From Hydractinia symbiolongicarpus (lineage: Eukaryota; Cnidaria; Hydrozoa; Anthoathecata; Hydractiniidae), in contig NC_079879.1 in assembly GCF_029227915.1 (NCBI RefSeq), positions 32,680,501 through 32,744,500 on the forward strand: 64,000 nt of DNA, in the 5' to 3' direction. The stretch's first letter is position 1. Every line of letters starts with the position of its first letter. Positions 27,533-41,683 of the stretch are shown here, in pieces. The notes under the pieces are model-generated. The model made no database searches, had not been told where the DNA came from, and saw only the letters and a list, made by a program, of their open reading frames with translations. Position numbers and translations under genes: made by a program.

Positions 27533-30500
27533 CACTAGTCGGTGTGATAGCGTTTTATTTAAAAGTTTAGATGAATAAGTCATTTTTTACTGTGGGACAA
27601 ATCCTAGCCGTTAGCGCGCTGACGAAGTAGAATCAGTTTCAAAAACTACATCTCATTGACTTACTAACGGTATCAGTCCGTTTCACCTACAATGGATGCG
27701 TCACCTATATGTACCAACATGTTTTTAGCGATATGTTTCTGATATTACGAGGTTGCATTGCTTTTAACGGTGAAACGATTGACTGTGGGACTTAATTAAA
27801 CTGGTTTGGACATTGACTTTGTTAATGTGATAAGTGAGACAATTGGATCCCCAGAAGTAACATTCTTCTTAATTTGACATGATTGCTCGAACTCAGCGAT
27901 TACACTGGGCGCTGTGATAGCGCTTTACTTAAAAATGTAGATAAATAAGTCATTTTTTACTGTGGGACCAATCCTAACCGTTAGCGCGCGCTAAAGAAAT
28001 AGAGACAACATCAAAAACTACATTTCATTGACTTTCTAACGGTATCAATCTGTTTGAGTTACAACGGTTGCGTCTCCTATTCGTAACAACATGTATTGAG
28101 CGATATTTTTCTGATATTGCTAGGTTGCATCGCTCTTAACGGTGGAACGATTGACTATGGGCCTTAATTGAACTGATTTTGGACTTCAAACTTATAAAAG
28201 TGATAAATGAGACAATTGGACCCCCAGGAATAACATTCTTCTTAATTTGACATGATTGCTCGACTTCAGCTTTCACACTGGGCGCTGTGGTAGCGCTTTA
28301 CTTAAAAATGTAGATAAATAAGACATTTTTTACTGTGGGACCAATCCTAACCGTTAGCGCGCGCTGAAGAAATAGAGACAACTTCAAAAACTACATTTCA
28401 TTGACTTTCTAACGGTATCAGTCCGTTTGTGTTACAACGGTTGCGTCACATATTCGTACCAACATGTATCTAGCGATACGTTTCTGATGTTACTAGGTTG
28501 CATCGCTTTTAACGGTGGAACGATTGACTATTGGACTTAATTGAACTTATTTTAGACTTTGAACTTATAGATGTGATAAATGAAACAATTGGATCCCCAG
28601 AAGTAACATTCTTCTTAATTTTACATGATTGCTCGAACTCAGCGATTACACTGGGCGCAGTGGTAGCGCTTTACTTAAAAATGTAGATAAATAAGTCAGT
28701 TTTAACTGTGGGACCAATCCTAGCCGTTAGCCGGCGCTGAAGAAATAGAGAAATTTTCGAAAACTACATTTCATTGACTTTCTAACGGTGTCAGTCCGTT
28801 TGAGTAACAACGGTTGCGTCACATATTCGTACCAACATGTATTTAGCGATACGTTTCTGATGTTACTAGGTTGCATCGGTTTTAACGGTGGAACGATTGA
28901 CTATGGGACTTAATTGAACTGATTTTAGACTTTAAACTTATAAATGTGATAAATGAGACAATTGTACCCCCAGAAATAACATTCATCTTAATTTGACATG
29001 ATTGCTCGAACTCAGCGATTACACTGGGCGCTGTGGTAGCGCTTTACTTAAAAATGTAAATAAATAAGTCATTTTTTACTGTCGGACCAATCCTAACCGT
29101 TAGCGAGCGCTGAAGAAATAGAGACAACTTCAAAAATTACATTTCATTGACTTTGTAAGGGTATCAATCTGTTTGAGTTACAACGGTTGCGTCACCTATT
29201 CGTCCAACATGAATTGAGCGACATTTTTCTGATATTGCTAGGTTGCATAGATTTTAACAGTGAAAAGATTGACTGTGGGACTTAATTGAACTGATTTTGG
29301 ACTTTGACCTTATATGCGTGATAAATGAGCCTATTGGACTCCAAGAAATAACATTCTTCTTAATTTGACATGATTGCTGGAACTCAGCGATTACACTGGC
29401 CGCTGTGAGAGCGCTTTATTTAAAACTGTAGATAAACAAGTTATTTTTTACTTTGGGACCAATCCTAGCCGTTAGCCCGCGCTGAAGAAATAGAGACAGT
29501 TTGGAAAACTACATTTCATTGACTTTCTAACGGTACCAGTCCGTTTGAGTTACAACGGTTGCGTAACATTTTCGTACCAACTTATATTTAGCGATATGTT
29601 TCTGATATTACTAGGCTACATCGCTTTTAACAGTGAAACGACTGACTGTGGGATTAAATTGAAATGACTTTGGACTTTGACCTTATTAATGTGATAAATG
29701 AGCCAATTCGACTCCAAGAAATAACATTTTTCATAATTTGACACGATTGTTGGAACTCAGCGATTACACTGGCCGCTGTGATAGCGCTTTATTTAAAACT
29801 GTAGATAAATAAGTCATTTTTTACTGTGGGACAAATTCTAGCCGTTAGCGCGCTGACGAAATAGAGAAAGTTTCAAGAACTACATTTCATTGACTTTCTA
29901 ACGGTATCAGTCCGTTTGAGTTACAACGGTTGCGTCACATATTCGTATCAACATGTATTTAGCGATATGTTTCTGATATTACTAGGTTACATCGCTTTCA
30001 ACAGTGAAACGATTGACTGTGGGACTTAATTGAACTGATTTTGGACTTTGACCTTATTAATGTGATAAATGAGCCAATTCGACTCCAAGAAATAACATTC
30101 TTCTTAATTTGACATGATTGCTGTAACTCAGCGATTACACTAGTCGGTGTGATAGCGTTTTATTTAAAAGTTTAGATGAATAAGTCATTTTTTACTGTGG
30201 GACAAATCCTAGCCGTTAGCGCGCTGACGAAGTAGAATCAGTTTCAAAAACTACATCTCATTGACTTACTAACGGTATCAGTCCGTTTCACCTACAATGG
30301 ATGCGTCACCTATATGTACCAACATGTTTTTAGCGATATGTTTCTGATATTACGAGGTTGCATTGCTTTTAACGGTGAAACGATTGACTGTGGGACTTAA
30401 TTAAACTGGTTTGGACATTGACTTTGTTAATGTGATAAGTGAGACAATTGGATCCCCAGAAGTAACATTCTTCTTAATTTGACATGATTGCTCGAACTCA

Positions 30501-32371
30501 GCGATTACACTGGGCGCTGTGATAGCGCTTTACTTAAAAATGTAGATAAATAAGTCATTTTTTACTGTGGGACCAATCCTAACCGTTAGCGCGCGCTAAA
30601 GAAATAGAGACAACATCAAAAACTACATTTCATTGACTTTCTAACGGTATCAATCTGTTTGAGTTACAACGGTTGCGTCTCCTATTCGTAACAACATGTA
30701 TTGAGCGATATTTTTCTGATATTGCTAGGTTGCATCGCTCTTAACGGTGGAACGATTGACTATGGGCCTTAATTGAACTGATTTTGGACTTCAAACTTAT
30801 AAAAGTGATAAATGAGACAATTGGACCCCCAGGAATAACATTCTTCTTAATTTGACATGATTGCTCGACTTCAGCTTTCACACTGGGCGCTGTGGTAGCG
30901 CTTTACTTAAAAATGTAGATAAATAAGACATTTTTTACTGTGGGACCAATCCTAACCGTTAGCGCGCGCTGAAGAAATAGAGACAACTTCAAAAACTACA
31001 TTTCATTGACTTTCTAACGGTATCAGTCCGTTTGTGTTACAACGGTTGCGTCACATATTCGTACCAACATGTATCTAGCGATACGTTTCTGATGTTACTA
31101 GGTTGCATCGCTTTTAACGGTGGAACGATTGACTATTGGACTTAATTGAACTTATTTTAGACTTTGAACTTATAGATGTGATAAATGAAACAATTGGATC
31201 CCCAGAAGTAACATTCTTCTTAATTTTACATGATTGCTCGAACTCAGCGATTACACTGGGCGCAGTGGTAGCGCTTTACTTAAAAATGTAGATAAATAAG
31301 TCAGTTTTAACTGTGGGACCAATCCTAGCCGTTAGCCGGCGCTGAAGAAATAGAGAAATTTTCGAAAACTACATTTCATTGACTTTCTAACGGTGTCAGT
31401 CCGTTTGAGTAACAACGGTTGCGTCACATATTCGTACCAACATGTATTTAGCGATACGTTTCTGATGTTACTAGGTTGCATCGGTTTTAACGGTGGAACG
31501 ATTGACTATGGGACTTAATTGAACTGATTTTAGACTTTAAACTTATAAATGTGATAAATGAGACAATTGTACCCCCAGAAATAACATTCATCTTAATTTG
31601 ACATGATTGCTCGAACTCAGCGATTACACTGGGCGCTGTGGTAGCGCTTTACTTAAAAATGTAAATAAATAAGTCATTTTTTACTGTCGGACCAATCCTA
31701 ACCGTTAGCGAGCGCTGAAGAAATAGAGACAACTTCAAAAATTACATTTCATTGACTTTGTAAGGGTATCAATCTGTTTGAGTTACAACGGTTGCGTCAC
31801 CTATTCGTCCAACATGAATTGAGCGACATTTTTCTGATATTGCTAGGTTGCATAGATTTTAACAGTGAAAAGATTGACTGTGGGACTTAATTGAACTGAT
31901 TTTGGACTTTGACCTTATATGCGTGATAAATGAGCCTATTGGACTCCAAGAAATAACATTCTTCTTAATTTGACATGATTGCTGGAACTCAGCGATTACA
32001 CTGGCCGCTGTGAGAGCGCTTTATTTAAAACTGTAGATAAACAAGTTATTTTTTACTTTGGGACCAATCCTAGCCGTTAGCCCGCGCTGAAGTAATAGAG
32101 ACAGTTTGGAAAACTACATTTCATTGACTTTCTAACGGTACCAGTCCGTTTGAGTTACAACGGTTGCGTAACATTTTCGTACCAACTTATATTTAGCGAT
32201 ATGTTTCTGATATTACTAGGCTACATCGCTTTTAACAGTGAAACGACTGACTGTGGGATTAAATTGAAATGACTTTGGACTTTGACCTTATTAATGTGAT
32301 AAATGAGCCAATTCGACTCCAAGAAATAACATTCTTCTTAATTTGACATGATTGCTGTAACTCAGCGATTA
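27533..32371 (+). repeat. Higher-order repeat block: 7-mer, 2605 bp, two copies (second one monomer short)
   Basis: Unit one is F 27533, G 27903, a CTTTCA-introduced variant 28276, GGGCGCAGTGGT variant 28649, C 29022, D 29394 and E 29767. Unit two starts at F 30138, 2605 bp later, and continues 30508, 30881, 31254, 31627 and 31999, then F at 32372, so the separate E monomer is lost. Private variants are shared between copies: CAATGGATGCG, TTATAAAAGTGATAAATG, AATAAGACATTTT and TTATAGATGTG. By eye I saw only one difference before the junction, GAAGTAATAG at about 32091 against GAAGAAATAG. This is one of the youngest duplications in the window. Confidence 0.9.
29684..29727 (+). repeat. E-type patch inside a D-type monomer (probable gene-conversion tract)
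   Basis: The monomer at 29394 is class D up to about 29684. It then carries an E-type stretch (TTATTAATGTGATAAATG, CCAATTCGACTCCAAG, AAATAACAT) and returns at about 29728 to the D-specific TTTTTCATAATTTGACACG. Normal D copies in this stretch read TTATAAATGTGTTAAAAG and CCAATTGGACTCC. The sister monomer at 31999 enters the E-type sequence at the same point but never returns. Confidence 0.75.
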
Positions 32372-35300
32372 CACTAGTCGGTGTGATAGCGTTTTATTTA
32401 AAAGTTTAGATGAATAAGTCATTTTTTACTGTGGGACAAATCCTAGCCGTTAGCGCGCTGACGAAGTAGAATCAGTTTCAAAAACTACATCTCATTGACT
32501 TACTAACGGTATCAGTCCGTTTCACCTACAACGGATGCGTCACCTATATGTACCAACATGTTTTTAGCGATATGTTTCTGATATTACGAGGTTGCATTGC
32601 TTTTAACGGTGAAACGATTGACTGTGGGACTTAATTAAACTGGTTTGGACATTGACTTTGTTAATGTGATAAGTGAGACAATTGGATCCCCAGAAGTAAC
32701 ATTCTTCTTAATTTGACATGATTGCTCGAACTCAGCGATTACACTGGGCGCTGTGATAGCGCTTTACTTAAAAATGTAGATAAATAAGTCATTTTTTACT
32801 GTGGGACCAATCCTAACCGTTAGCGCGCGCTAAAGAAATAGAGACAACATCAAAAACTACATTTCATTGACTTTCTAACGGTATCAATCTGTTTGAGTTA
32901 CAACGGTTGCGTCTCCTATTCGTAACAACATGTATTGAGCGATATTTTTCTGATATTGCTAGGTTGCATCGCTCTTAACGGTGGAACGATTGACTATGGG
33001 CCTTAATTGAACTGATTTTGGACTTCAAACTTATAAATGTGATAAATGAGACAATTGGACCCCCAAGAATAACATTCTTCTTAATTTGACATGAATGCTC
33101 GACTTCAGCTTTCACACTGGGCGCTGTGGTAGCGCTTTACTTAAAAATGTAGATAAATAAGTCATTTTTTACTGTGGGACCAATCCTAACCGTTAGCGCG
33201 CGCTGAAGAAATAGAGACAACTTCAAAAACTACATTTCATTGACTTTCTAACGGTATCAATCTGTTTGAGTTACAACGGTTGCGTCTCCTATTCGTACCA
33301 ACATGTATTGAGCGATATTTTTCTGATATTGCTAGGTTGCATCGCTTTTAACAGTGAAAAGATTGACTGTGGGACTTAATTGAACTGATTTTGGACTTCG
33401 ACCTTATATACGTGATAAATGAGCCTATTGGACTCCAAGAAATAACATTCTTCTTAATTTGACATGATTGATGGAACTCAGCGATTACACTGGGCGCTGT
33501 GATAGCGCTTTATTTAAAACTGTAGATAAATAAGTTATTTTTTACTGTGGGACCAATCCTAGCCGTTAGCCGGCGCTGAAGAAATAGAGAAAGTTTCGAA
33601 AACTACATTTCATTGACTTTCTAACGGTATCAGTCCGTTTGAGTTACAACCGTTTGCGTCACATATTCGTACCAACAAGTGTTTAGCGATACGTTTCTGA
33701 TATTACTAGGTTCCATCGCTTTTAACAGTGAAACGATTGACTGTGTGACTTAATTGAACTGATTTTAGAATTCAAACTTATAAATGTGATAAATGAGACA
33801 ATTGGACCCCAAGAAATAACATTCTTCTTAATTTGACATGATTGCTCGAACTCAGCGATTACACTGGGCGCTGTGGTAGCGCTTTACTTAAAAATGTAAA
33901 TAAATAAGTCAGTTTTTACTGTCGGACCAATCCTAACCGTTAGCGAGCGCTGAAGAAATAGAGACAACTTCAAAAATTACATTTCATTGACTTTGTAACG
34001 GTATCAATCTGTTTGAGTTACAACGGTTGCGTCACCTATTCGTCCAACATGAATTGAGCGATATTTTTCTGATATTGCTAGGTTGCATCGCTTTTAACAG
34101 TGGAAAGATTGACTGTGGGACTTAATTGAACTAATTTTGGACTTTGACCTTATATACGTGATAAATGAGCCTATTGGACTCCAAGAAATAACATTCTTCT
34201 TAATTTGACATGATTGCTGGAACTCAGCGATTACACTGGCCGCTGTGATAGCGCTTTATTTAAAACTGTAGATAACCAAGTTATTTTTTACTTTGGGACC
34301 AATCCTAGCCGTTAGCCCGCGCTGAAGAAATAGAGACAGTTTGGAAAACTACATTTCATTGACTTTCTAATGGTATCAGTCCGTTTGAGTTACAACGGTT
34401 GCGTAACATTTTCGTACCAACTTATATTTAGCGATATGTTTCTGATATTACTAGGCTACATCGCTTTTAACAGTGAAACGACTGACTGTGGGATTAAATT
34501 GAACTGACTTTGGACTTTGACCTTATAAATGTGTTAAATGAGCCAATTGGACTCCAAGAAGTAACATTTTTCATAATTTGACACGATTGTTGGAACTCAG
34601 CGATTACACTGGCCTCTGTGATAGCGCTTTATTTAAAACTGTAGATAAATAAGTCATTTTTTACTGTGGGACAAATTCTAGCCGTTAGCGCGCTGACGAA
34701 ATAGAGAAAGTTTCAAGAACTACATTTCATTGACTTTCTAACGGTATCAGTCCGTTTGAGTTACAACGGTTGCGTCACATATTCGTATCAACATGTATTT
34801 AGCGATATGTTTCTGATATTACTAGGTTGCATCGCTTTGAACCGTGAAAAGATTGACTGTGTGACTTAATTGAACTGATTTTGGACTTTGACCTTATATA
34901 TGTGATAAATGAGCCTATTGGACTCCAAGAAATAACATTCTTCTTAATTTGACATGATTGCTGGAACTCAGAGATTACACTGGCCGCTGTGATAGCGCTT
35001 TATTTAAAACTGTAGAAAAATAAGTCATTTTTTACTGTGGGACCAAACCTAGCCGTTAGTGCGCGCTGAAGAAATAGAGACAACTTCAAAAACTACATTT
35101 CATTGACTTTCTAACGGTATCAGTCCGTTTGAGTTACAACGGTTGCGTCACATATTTGTACCAACATGTATTTACCGATATGTTTCTGATGATACTAGGT
35201 TGCATCGCTTTTAACGGTGGAACGATTGACCATGGGACTTAATTGAACTGATTTTAGACTTTAAACTTATAAATGTGATAAATGAGACAATTGGATACCC

Positions 35301-36841
35301 AGAAATAACATTCTTTTTAATTTGACATGATTGCTCGAACTCAGCGTTTACACTGGCCGCTGTGGTAGCGCTTTACTTAAAAATGTAAATAAATAAGTCA
35401 TTTTTTACTGTTGGACCAATCCTAACCGTTAGCGAGCGCTGAAGAAATAGAGACAACTTCAAAAATTACATTTCATTGACTTTGTAACGGTATCAATCTG
35501 TTTGAGTTACAACGGTTGCGTCACCTATTCGTCCAACATGAATTGAGCGATATTTTTCTGATATTGCTAGGTTGCATCGCTTTTAACAGTGAAAAGATTG
35601 ACTGTGGGACTTAATTGAACTGATTTTGGACTTTGACCTTATATACGTGATAAATGAGCCTATTGGATTCCAAGAAATAACATTCTTTTTAATTTGACAT
35701 GATTGCTGGAACTCAGCGATTACACTGGCCGCTGTGATAGCGCTTTATTTAAAACTGTAGATAACCAAGTTATTTTTTACTTTGGGACCAATCCTAGCCG
35801 TTAGCCCGCGCTGAAGAAATAGAGACAGTTTGGAAAACTACATTTCATTGACGTTCTAACGGTATCAGTCCGTTTGAGTTACAACGGTTGCGTAACATTT
35901 TCGTACCAACTTATATTTAGCGATATCTTTCTGATATTACTAGGCTACATCGCTTTTAACAGTGAAACGACTGACTGTGGGATTAAATTGAACTGACTTT
36001 GGACTTTAAACTTATAAATGTGATAAATGAGACAATTGGACCCCCAGAAGTAACATTCTTTTTAATTTGACATGATTGCTCGAACTCAGCGATTACACTG
36101 GGCGCTGTGGTAGCGCTTTACTTAAAAATGTAAATAAATAAGTCATTTTTTACTGTCGGACCAATCCTAACCGTTAGCGAGCGCTGAAGAAATAGAGACA
36201 ACTTCAAAAATTACATTTCATTGACTTTGTAACGGTATCAATCTGTTTGAGTTTCAACGGTTGCGTCTCCTATTCGTATCAACATGTATTGAGCGATATT
36301 TTTCTGCTATTGCTAGGTTGCATCGCTTTTAACAGTGAAAAGATTGACTGTGGGACTTAATTGAATTGATTTTGGACTTTGACCTTATATACGTGATAAA
36401 TGAGCCTATTGGACTCCAAGAAATAACATTCTTCTTAATTTGACATGATTGCTGGAACTCAGCGATTACACTGGCCGCTGTGAAAGCGCTTTATATAAAA
36501 CTGTAGATAACCAAGTTATTTTTTACTTTGGGACCAATCCTAGCCGTTAGCCCGCGCTGAAGAAATAGAGACAGTTTGGAAAACTACATTTCATTGACTT
36601 TCTAACGGCATCAGTCCGTTTGAGTTACAACGGTTGCGTAACATTTTCGTACCAACTTATATTTAGCGATATGTTTCTGATATTACTAGGTTGCATCGCT
36701 TTTAACCGTGAAAAGATTGACTGTGTGACTTAATTGAACTGATTTTGGACTTTGACCTTATATATGTGATAAATCAGCCTATTGGACTCCAAGAAATAAC
36801 ATTCTTCTTAATTTGACATGATTGCTGGAACTCAGCGATTA
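32372..36841 (+). repeat. Mosaic satellite segment with a C/D dimer alternation
   Basis: Starts are F 32372, G 32742, variant 33115, A-like 33488, C 33862, D 34234, E 34607, a GTAGAAAAATAAG variant 34978, C-like 35351, D 35723, C 36096 and a D hybrid 36469. The portion 32372 to about 34380 repeats the order and private variants of 18984 to about 20990 at a constant offset of 13388 bp. From 35351 on, C and D alternate with a ~745 bp period. No non-satellite sequence is present. Confidence 0.82.
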
Positions 36842-39800
36842 CACTGGCCGCTGTGATAGCGCTTTATTTAAAACTGTAGAAAAATAAGTCATTTTTTACT
36901 GTGGGACCAATCCTAGCCGTTAGTTCGCGCTGAAGAAATAGAGACAGTTTCAAAGACTATATTTCTTTGACTTTCTAACAGTATCAGTCCGTTTGAGTTA
37001 CAAGGTTGCTTCACATATTCGTACCAAAATGGATGTAGCAATATGTTTCAGATATTACTGGGTTACATCGCTTTCAACAGTGAAACGATTGACTGTGGGA
37101 CTTAATTGAACTGATTTTGGACTTTGACCTTATTAATGTGATAAATAAGCCAATTCGACTCCAAGAAATAACATTCTTCTTAATTTGACATGATTGCTGT
37201 AACTTAGCGATTACCCTAGTCGGTGTGATGGCGCTTTATTTAAAAGTTTAGATGAATAAGTCATTTTTTACTGTGGGACAAATCCTAGCCGTTAGCGCGC
37301 TGACGAAGTAGAATCAGTTTCAAAAACTACATCTCATTGACTTACTAACGGTATCAGTCCGTTTCACCTACAACGGATGCGTCACCTATATGTACCAACA
37401 TGTATTTAGCGATATGTTTCTGATGATACTAGGTTGCATCGCTTTTAACGGTGGAACGATTGACTATGGGATTTAATTGAACTGATTTTAGACTTTAAAC
37501 TTATAAATGTGATAAATGAGACAATTGGACACCCAGAAATAACATTCTTCTTAATTTGACATGATTGCTCGAACTCAGCGTTTACACTGGCCGCTGTGAT
37601 AGCGGTTTATTTAAAACTGTAAATAAATAAGTCATTTTTAACTGTGGGACCAATCCTAGCCGTTAGCGCGCGCTGAAGAAATAGAGAAAGTTTTGAAAAC
37701 TACATTTCATTGACTTTCCAACGGTCTCAGTCCGTTTGAGTTACAGCGGTTTGCGTCACATATTCGTACCAACATGTGTTTAGCGATATGTTTCTGCTAT
37801 TACTAGGTTCCATCGCTTTTAACAGTGAAACGAGTGACTGTGTGACTTAATTGAACTGATTTTAGACTTCAAACTTATAAATGTGATAAATGAGACAATT
37901 GGACCCCAAGAAATAACATTCTTCTTAATTTGACATGATTGCTCGACTTCACCTATTACACTGTGCTCTGTGGTGGTGCTAAATTTAAAAGTGTAGATAA
38001 ATAAGTCAGTTTTAACTGTGGGACCAATCCTAGCCGTTAGCGCGGGCTGAAGAAATACAGAAAGTTTCAAAAACTACATTTCATTGACTTTCTAATGGTA
38101 TCAGTCCGTTTAAGTTACAACGGTTGCGTCACATATTCGTACCAACATGTATTTAGCGATACGTTTCTGATGTTACTAGGTTGCATCGGTTTTAACATTG
38201 GAACGATTGACTATGGAACTTAATTGAACTGATTTTAGACTTTAAACTTATAAATGTGATAAATGAGACAATTGGACCCCCAGAAGTAACATTCTTCTTA
38301 ATTTGACATGATTGCTCGAACTCAGCGGTTACATTGGGCGCTGTGGTAGCGCTTTACTTAAAAATGTAAATAAATAAGTCATTTTTTACTGTCGGACCAA
38401 TCCTAACCGTTAGCGAGCGCTGAAGAAATAGAGACAACTTCAAAAATTACATTTCATTGACTTTGTAACGGTATCAATCTGTTTGAGTTACAACGGTTGC
38501 GTCACCTATTCGGCCAACATGAATTGAGCGATATTTTTCTGATATTGCTAGGTTGCATCGCTTTTAACAATGAAAAGATTGACTGTGGGACTTAATTGAA
38601 CTGATTTTGGACTTTGACCTTATATACGTGATAAATGAGCCTATTGGACTCCAAGAAATAACATTCTTCTTAATTTGACATGATTGCTAGAACTCACCTA
38701 TTACACTGTGCTCTGTGGTGGTGCTAAGTTTAAAAGTGTAGATAAATAAGTCAGTTTTAACTGTGGGACCAATCCTAGCCGTTAGCGCGGGCTGAAGAAA
38801 TGCAGAAAGTTTCAAAAACTACATTTCATTGACTTTCTAATGGTATCAGTCCGTTTGAGTTACAACGGTTGCGTCACATATTCGTACCAACATGTATTTA
38901 GCGATACGTTTCTGATGTTACTAGGTTGCATCGGTTTTAACGGTGGAACGATTGACTATGGGACTTAATTGAACTGATTTTAGACTTTGACCTTATATAC
39001 GTGATAAATGAGCCTATTGGACTCCAAGAAATAACATTCTTCTTAATTTGACATGATTGCTGGAACTCAGCGATTACACTGGCCGCTGTGATAGCGCTTT
39101 ATTTAAAACTGTAGATAACCAAGTTGTTTTTTACTTTGGGACAAATCCTAGCCGTTAGCCCGCGCTGAAGAAATAGAGACAGTTTGGAAAACTACATTTC
39201 ATTGACTTTCCAACGGTATCAGTCGGTTTGAGTTACAACGGTTGCGTAACATTTTCGTTCCAACTTATATTTAGCGATATGTTTCTGATATTACTAGGCT
39301 ACATCGCTTTTAACAGTGAAAAGATTTGATGTGGTACTTAATTGAACTGATTTTGGACTTTGACCTTATATACGTGATAAATGAGCCTATTGGACTCCAA
39401 GAAATAACATTCTTCTTAATTTGACATGATTGCTGGAACTCAGCAATTACACTGGCCGCTGTGATAGCGCTTTATTTAAAACTGTAGATAACCAAGTTAT
39501 TTTTTACGTTGGGACCAATCCTAGCCGTTAGCCCGCGCTGAAGAAATAGAGACAGTTTGGAAAACTACATTTCATTGACTTTCTAACGGTATCAGTCCGT
39601 TTGAGTTACAACGGTTGCGTAACATTTTCGTACCAACTTATATTTAGAGATATGTTTCTGATATTACTAGGCTACATCGCTTTTAACAGTGAAACGACTG
39701 ACTGTGGGATTAAATTGAACTGACTTTGGACTTTGACCTTATAAATGTGTTAAATGAGCCAATTGGACTCCAAGAAGTAACATTTTTCATAATTTGACAC

Positions 39801-41683
39801 GATTGTTGGAACTCAGCGATTACACTGGCCGCTGTGATAGTGCTTTATTTAAAACTGTAGATGAATAAGTCTTATTTTACTGTGGGCCAAATTCTAGCCG
39901 TTAGCGCGCTGACGAAATAGAGAAAGTTTCAAGAACTACATTTCATTGACTTTCTAACGGCATCAGTCCGTTTGAGTTACAACGGTTGCGTCACATATTC
40001 GTATCAACATGTATTTAGCGATATGTTTCTGATATTACTAGGTTGCATCGCTTTTAACCGTGAAAAGATTGACTGTGTGACTTAATTGAACTGATTTTGG
40101 ACTTTGACCTTATATATGTGATAAATGAGCCTACTGGACTCCAAGAAATAACATTCTTCTTAATTTGACATGATTGCTGGAACTCAGCAATTACACTGGC
40201 CGCTGTGATAGCGCTTTATTTAAAACTGTAGAAAAATAAGTCATTTTTTACTGTGGGACCAATCCTAGCCGTTAGCTCGCGCTGAAGAAATAGAGACAGT
40301 TTCAAAGACTATATTTCTTTGACTTTCTAACAGTATCAGTCCGTTTGAGTTACAAGGTTGCTTCACATATTCGTACCAAAATGGATGTAGCAATATGTTT
40401 CAGATATTACTAGGTTACATCGCTTTCAACAGTGAAACGATTGACTGTGGGACTTAATTAAACTGATTTTGGACTTTGACCTTATTAATGTGATAAATAA
40501 GCCAATTCGACTCCAAGAAATAACATTCTTCTTAATTTGACATGATTGCTGTAACTCAGCGATTACACTAGTCGGTGTGATAGCGCTTTATTTAAAAGTT
40601 TAGATGAATAAGTCATTTTTTACTGTGGGACAAATCCTAGCCGTTAGCGCGCTGACGAAGTAGAATCAGTTTCAAACACTACATCTCATTGACTTACTAA
40701 CGGTATTAGTCCGTTTCACCTACAACGGATGCGTCACCTATATGTACCAACATGTATTTAGCGATATGTTTCTGATGATACTAGGTTGCATGGCTTTTAA
40801 CGGTGGAACGATTGACTATGGGACTTAATTGAACTGATTTTAGACTTTAAGCTTATAAATGTGATAAATGAGACAATTGGATTCCCAGAAGTAACATTCT
40901 TCTTAATTTGACATGATTGCTGTAACTCAGCGATAACACTGGCCGCTGTGATAGCGCTTTATTTAAAACTGTAAATAAATAAGTCATTTTTCACGGTGGG
41001 ACCAATCCTAGCCGTTAGCGCACGCTGAAGAAATAGAGAAAATTTTGAAAACTACATTTCATTGACTTTCCAACGGTCTCAGTCCGTTTGAGTTACAACG
41101 GTTTGCGTCACATATTCGTACCAACATGTATTTAGCGATACGTTTCTGATGTTACTAGGTTGCATCGGTTTTAACGGTGGAACGATTGACTATGGGACTT
41201 AATTGAACTGATTTTAGACTTTAAACTTATAAATGTGATAAATGAGACAATTGGACCCCCAGAAGTAACATTCTTCTTAATTTGACATGATTGCTCGAAC
41301 TCAGCGGTTACACTGGGCGCTGTGGTAGCGCTTTACTTAAAAATGTAAATAAATAAGTCATTTTTTACTGTCGGACCAATCCTAACCGTTAGCGAACGCT
41401 GAAGAAATAGAGACAACTTCAAAAATTACATTTCATTGACTTTGTAACGGTATCAATCTGTTTGAGTTACAACGGTTGCGTCACCTATTCGTCCAACATG
41501 AATTGAGCGATATTTTTCTGATATTGCTAGGTTGCATCGCTTTTAACAGTGAAAAGATTGACTGTGGGACTTAATTGAACTGATTTTGGACTTTTGACCT
41601 TATATACGTGATAAATGAGCCTATTGGACTCCAAGAAATAACATTCTTTTTAATTTGACATGATTGCTGGAACTCAGCGATTA
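36842..41683 (+). repeat. Heterogeneous satellite segment containing the GTGGTGGTGCT variant class
   Basis: Starts are 36842 (GTAGAAAAATAAG), 37214 (F), 37585, 37959 (CTGTGCTCTGTGGTGGTGCT head), 38332 (C), 38704 (same unusual head), 39077 (D), 39450 (D), 39823 (E), 40194 (GTAGAAAAATAAG), 40566 (F), 40937 (GATAACACTGG) and 41311 (C). The two GTGGTGGTGCT monomers are 745 bp apart. 36842/37214 and 40194/40566 form matching pairs about 3352 bp apart. This class gives minus-strand open frames of up to about 83 codons that reflect the repeat and not a gene. Confidence 0.8.

Noticed and set aside
37819-38070. Minus-strand open frames of 72-83 codons (also 53466-53717 and 55734-55952)
   Set aside because: They are the same monomer class read in the same phase, so their similarity reflects repeat ancestry and not selection on a protein.
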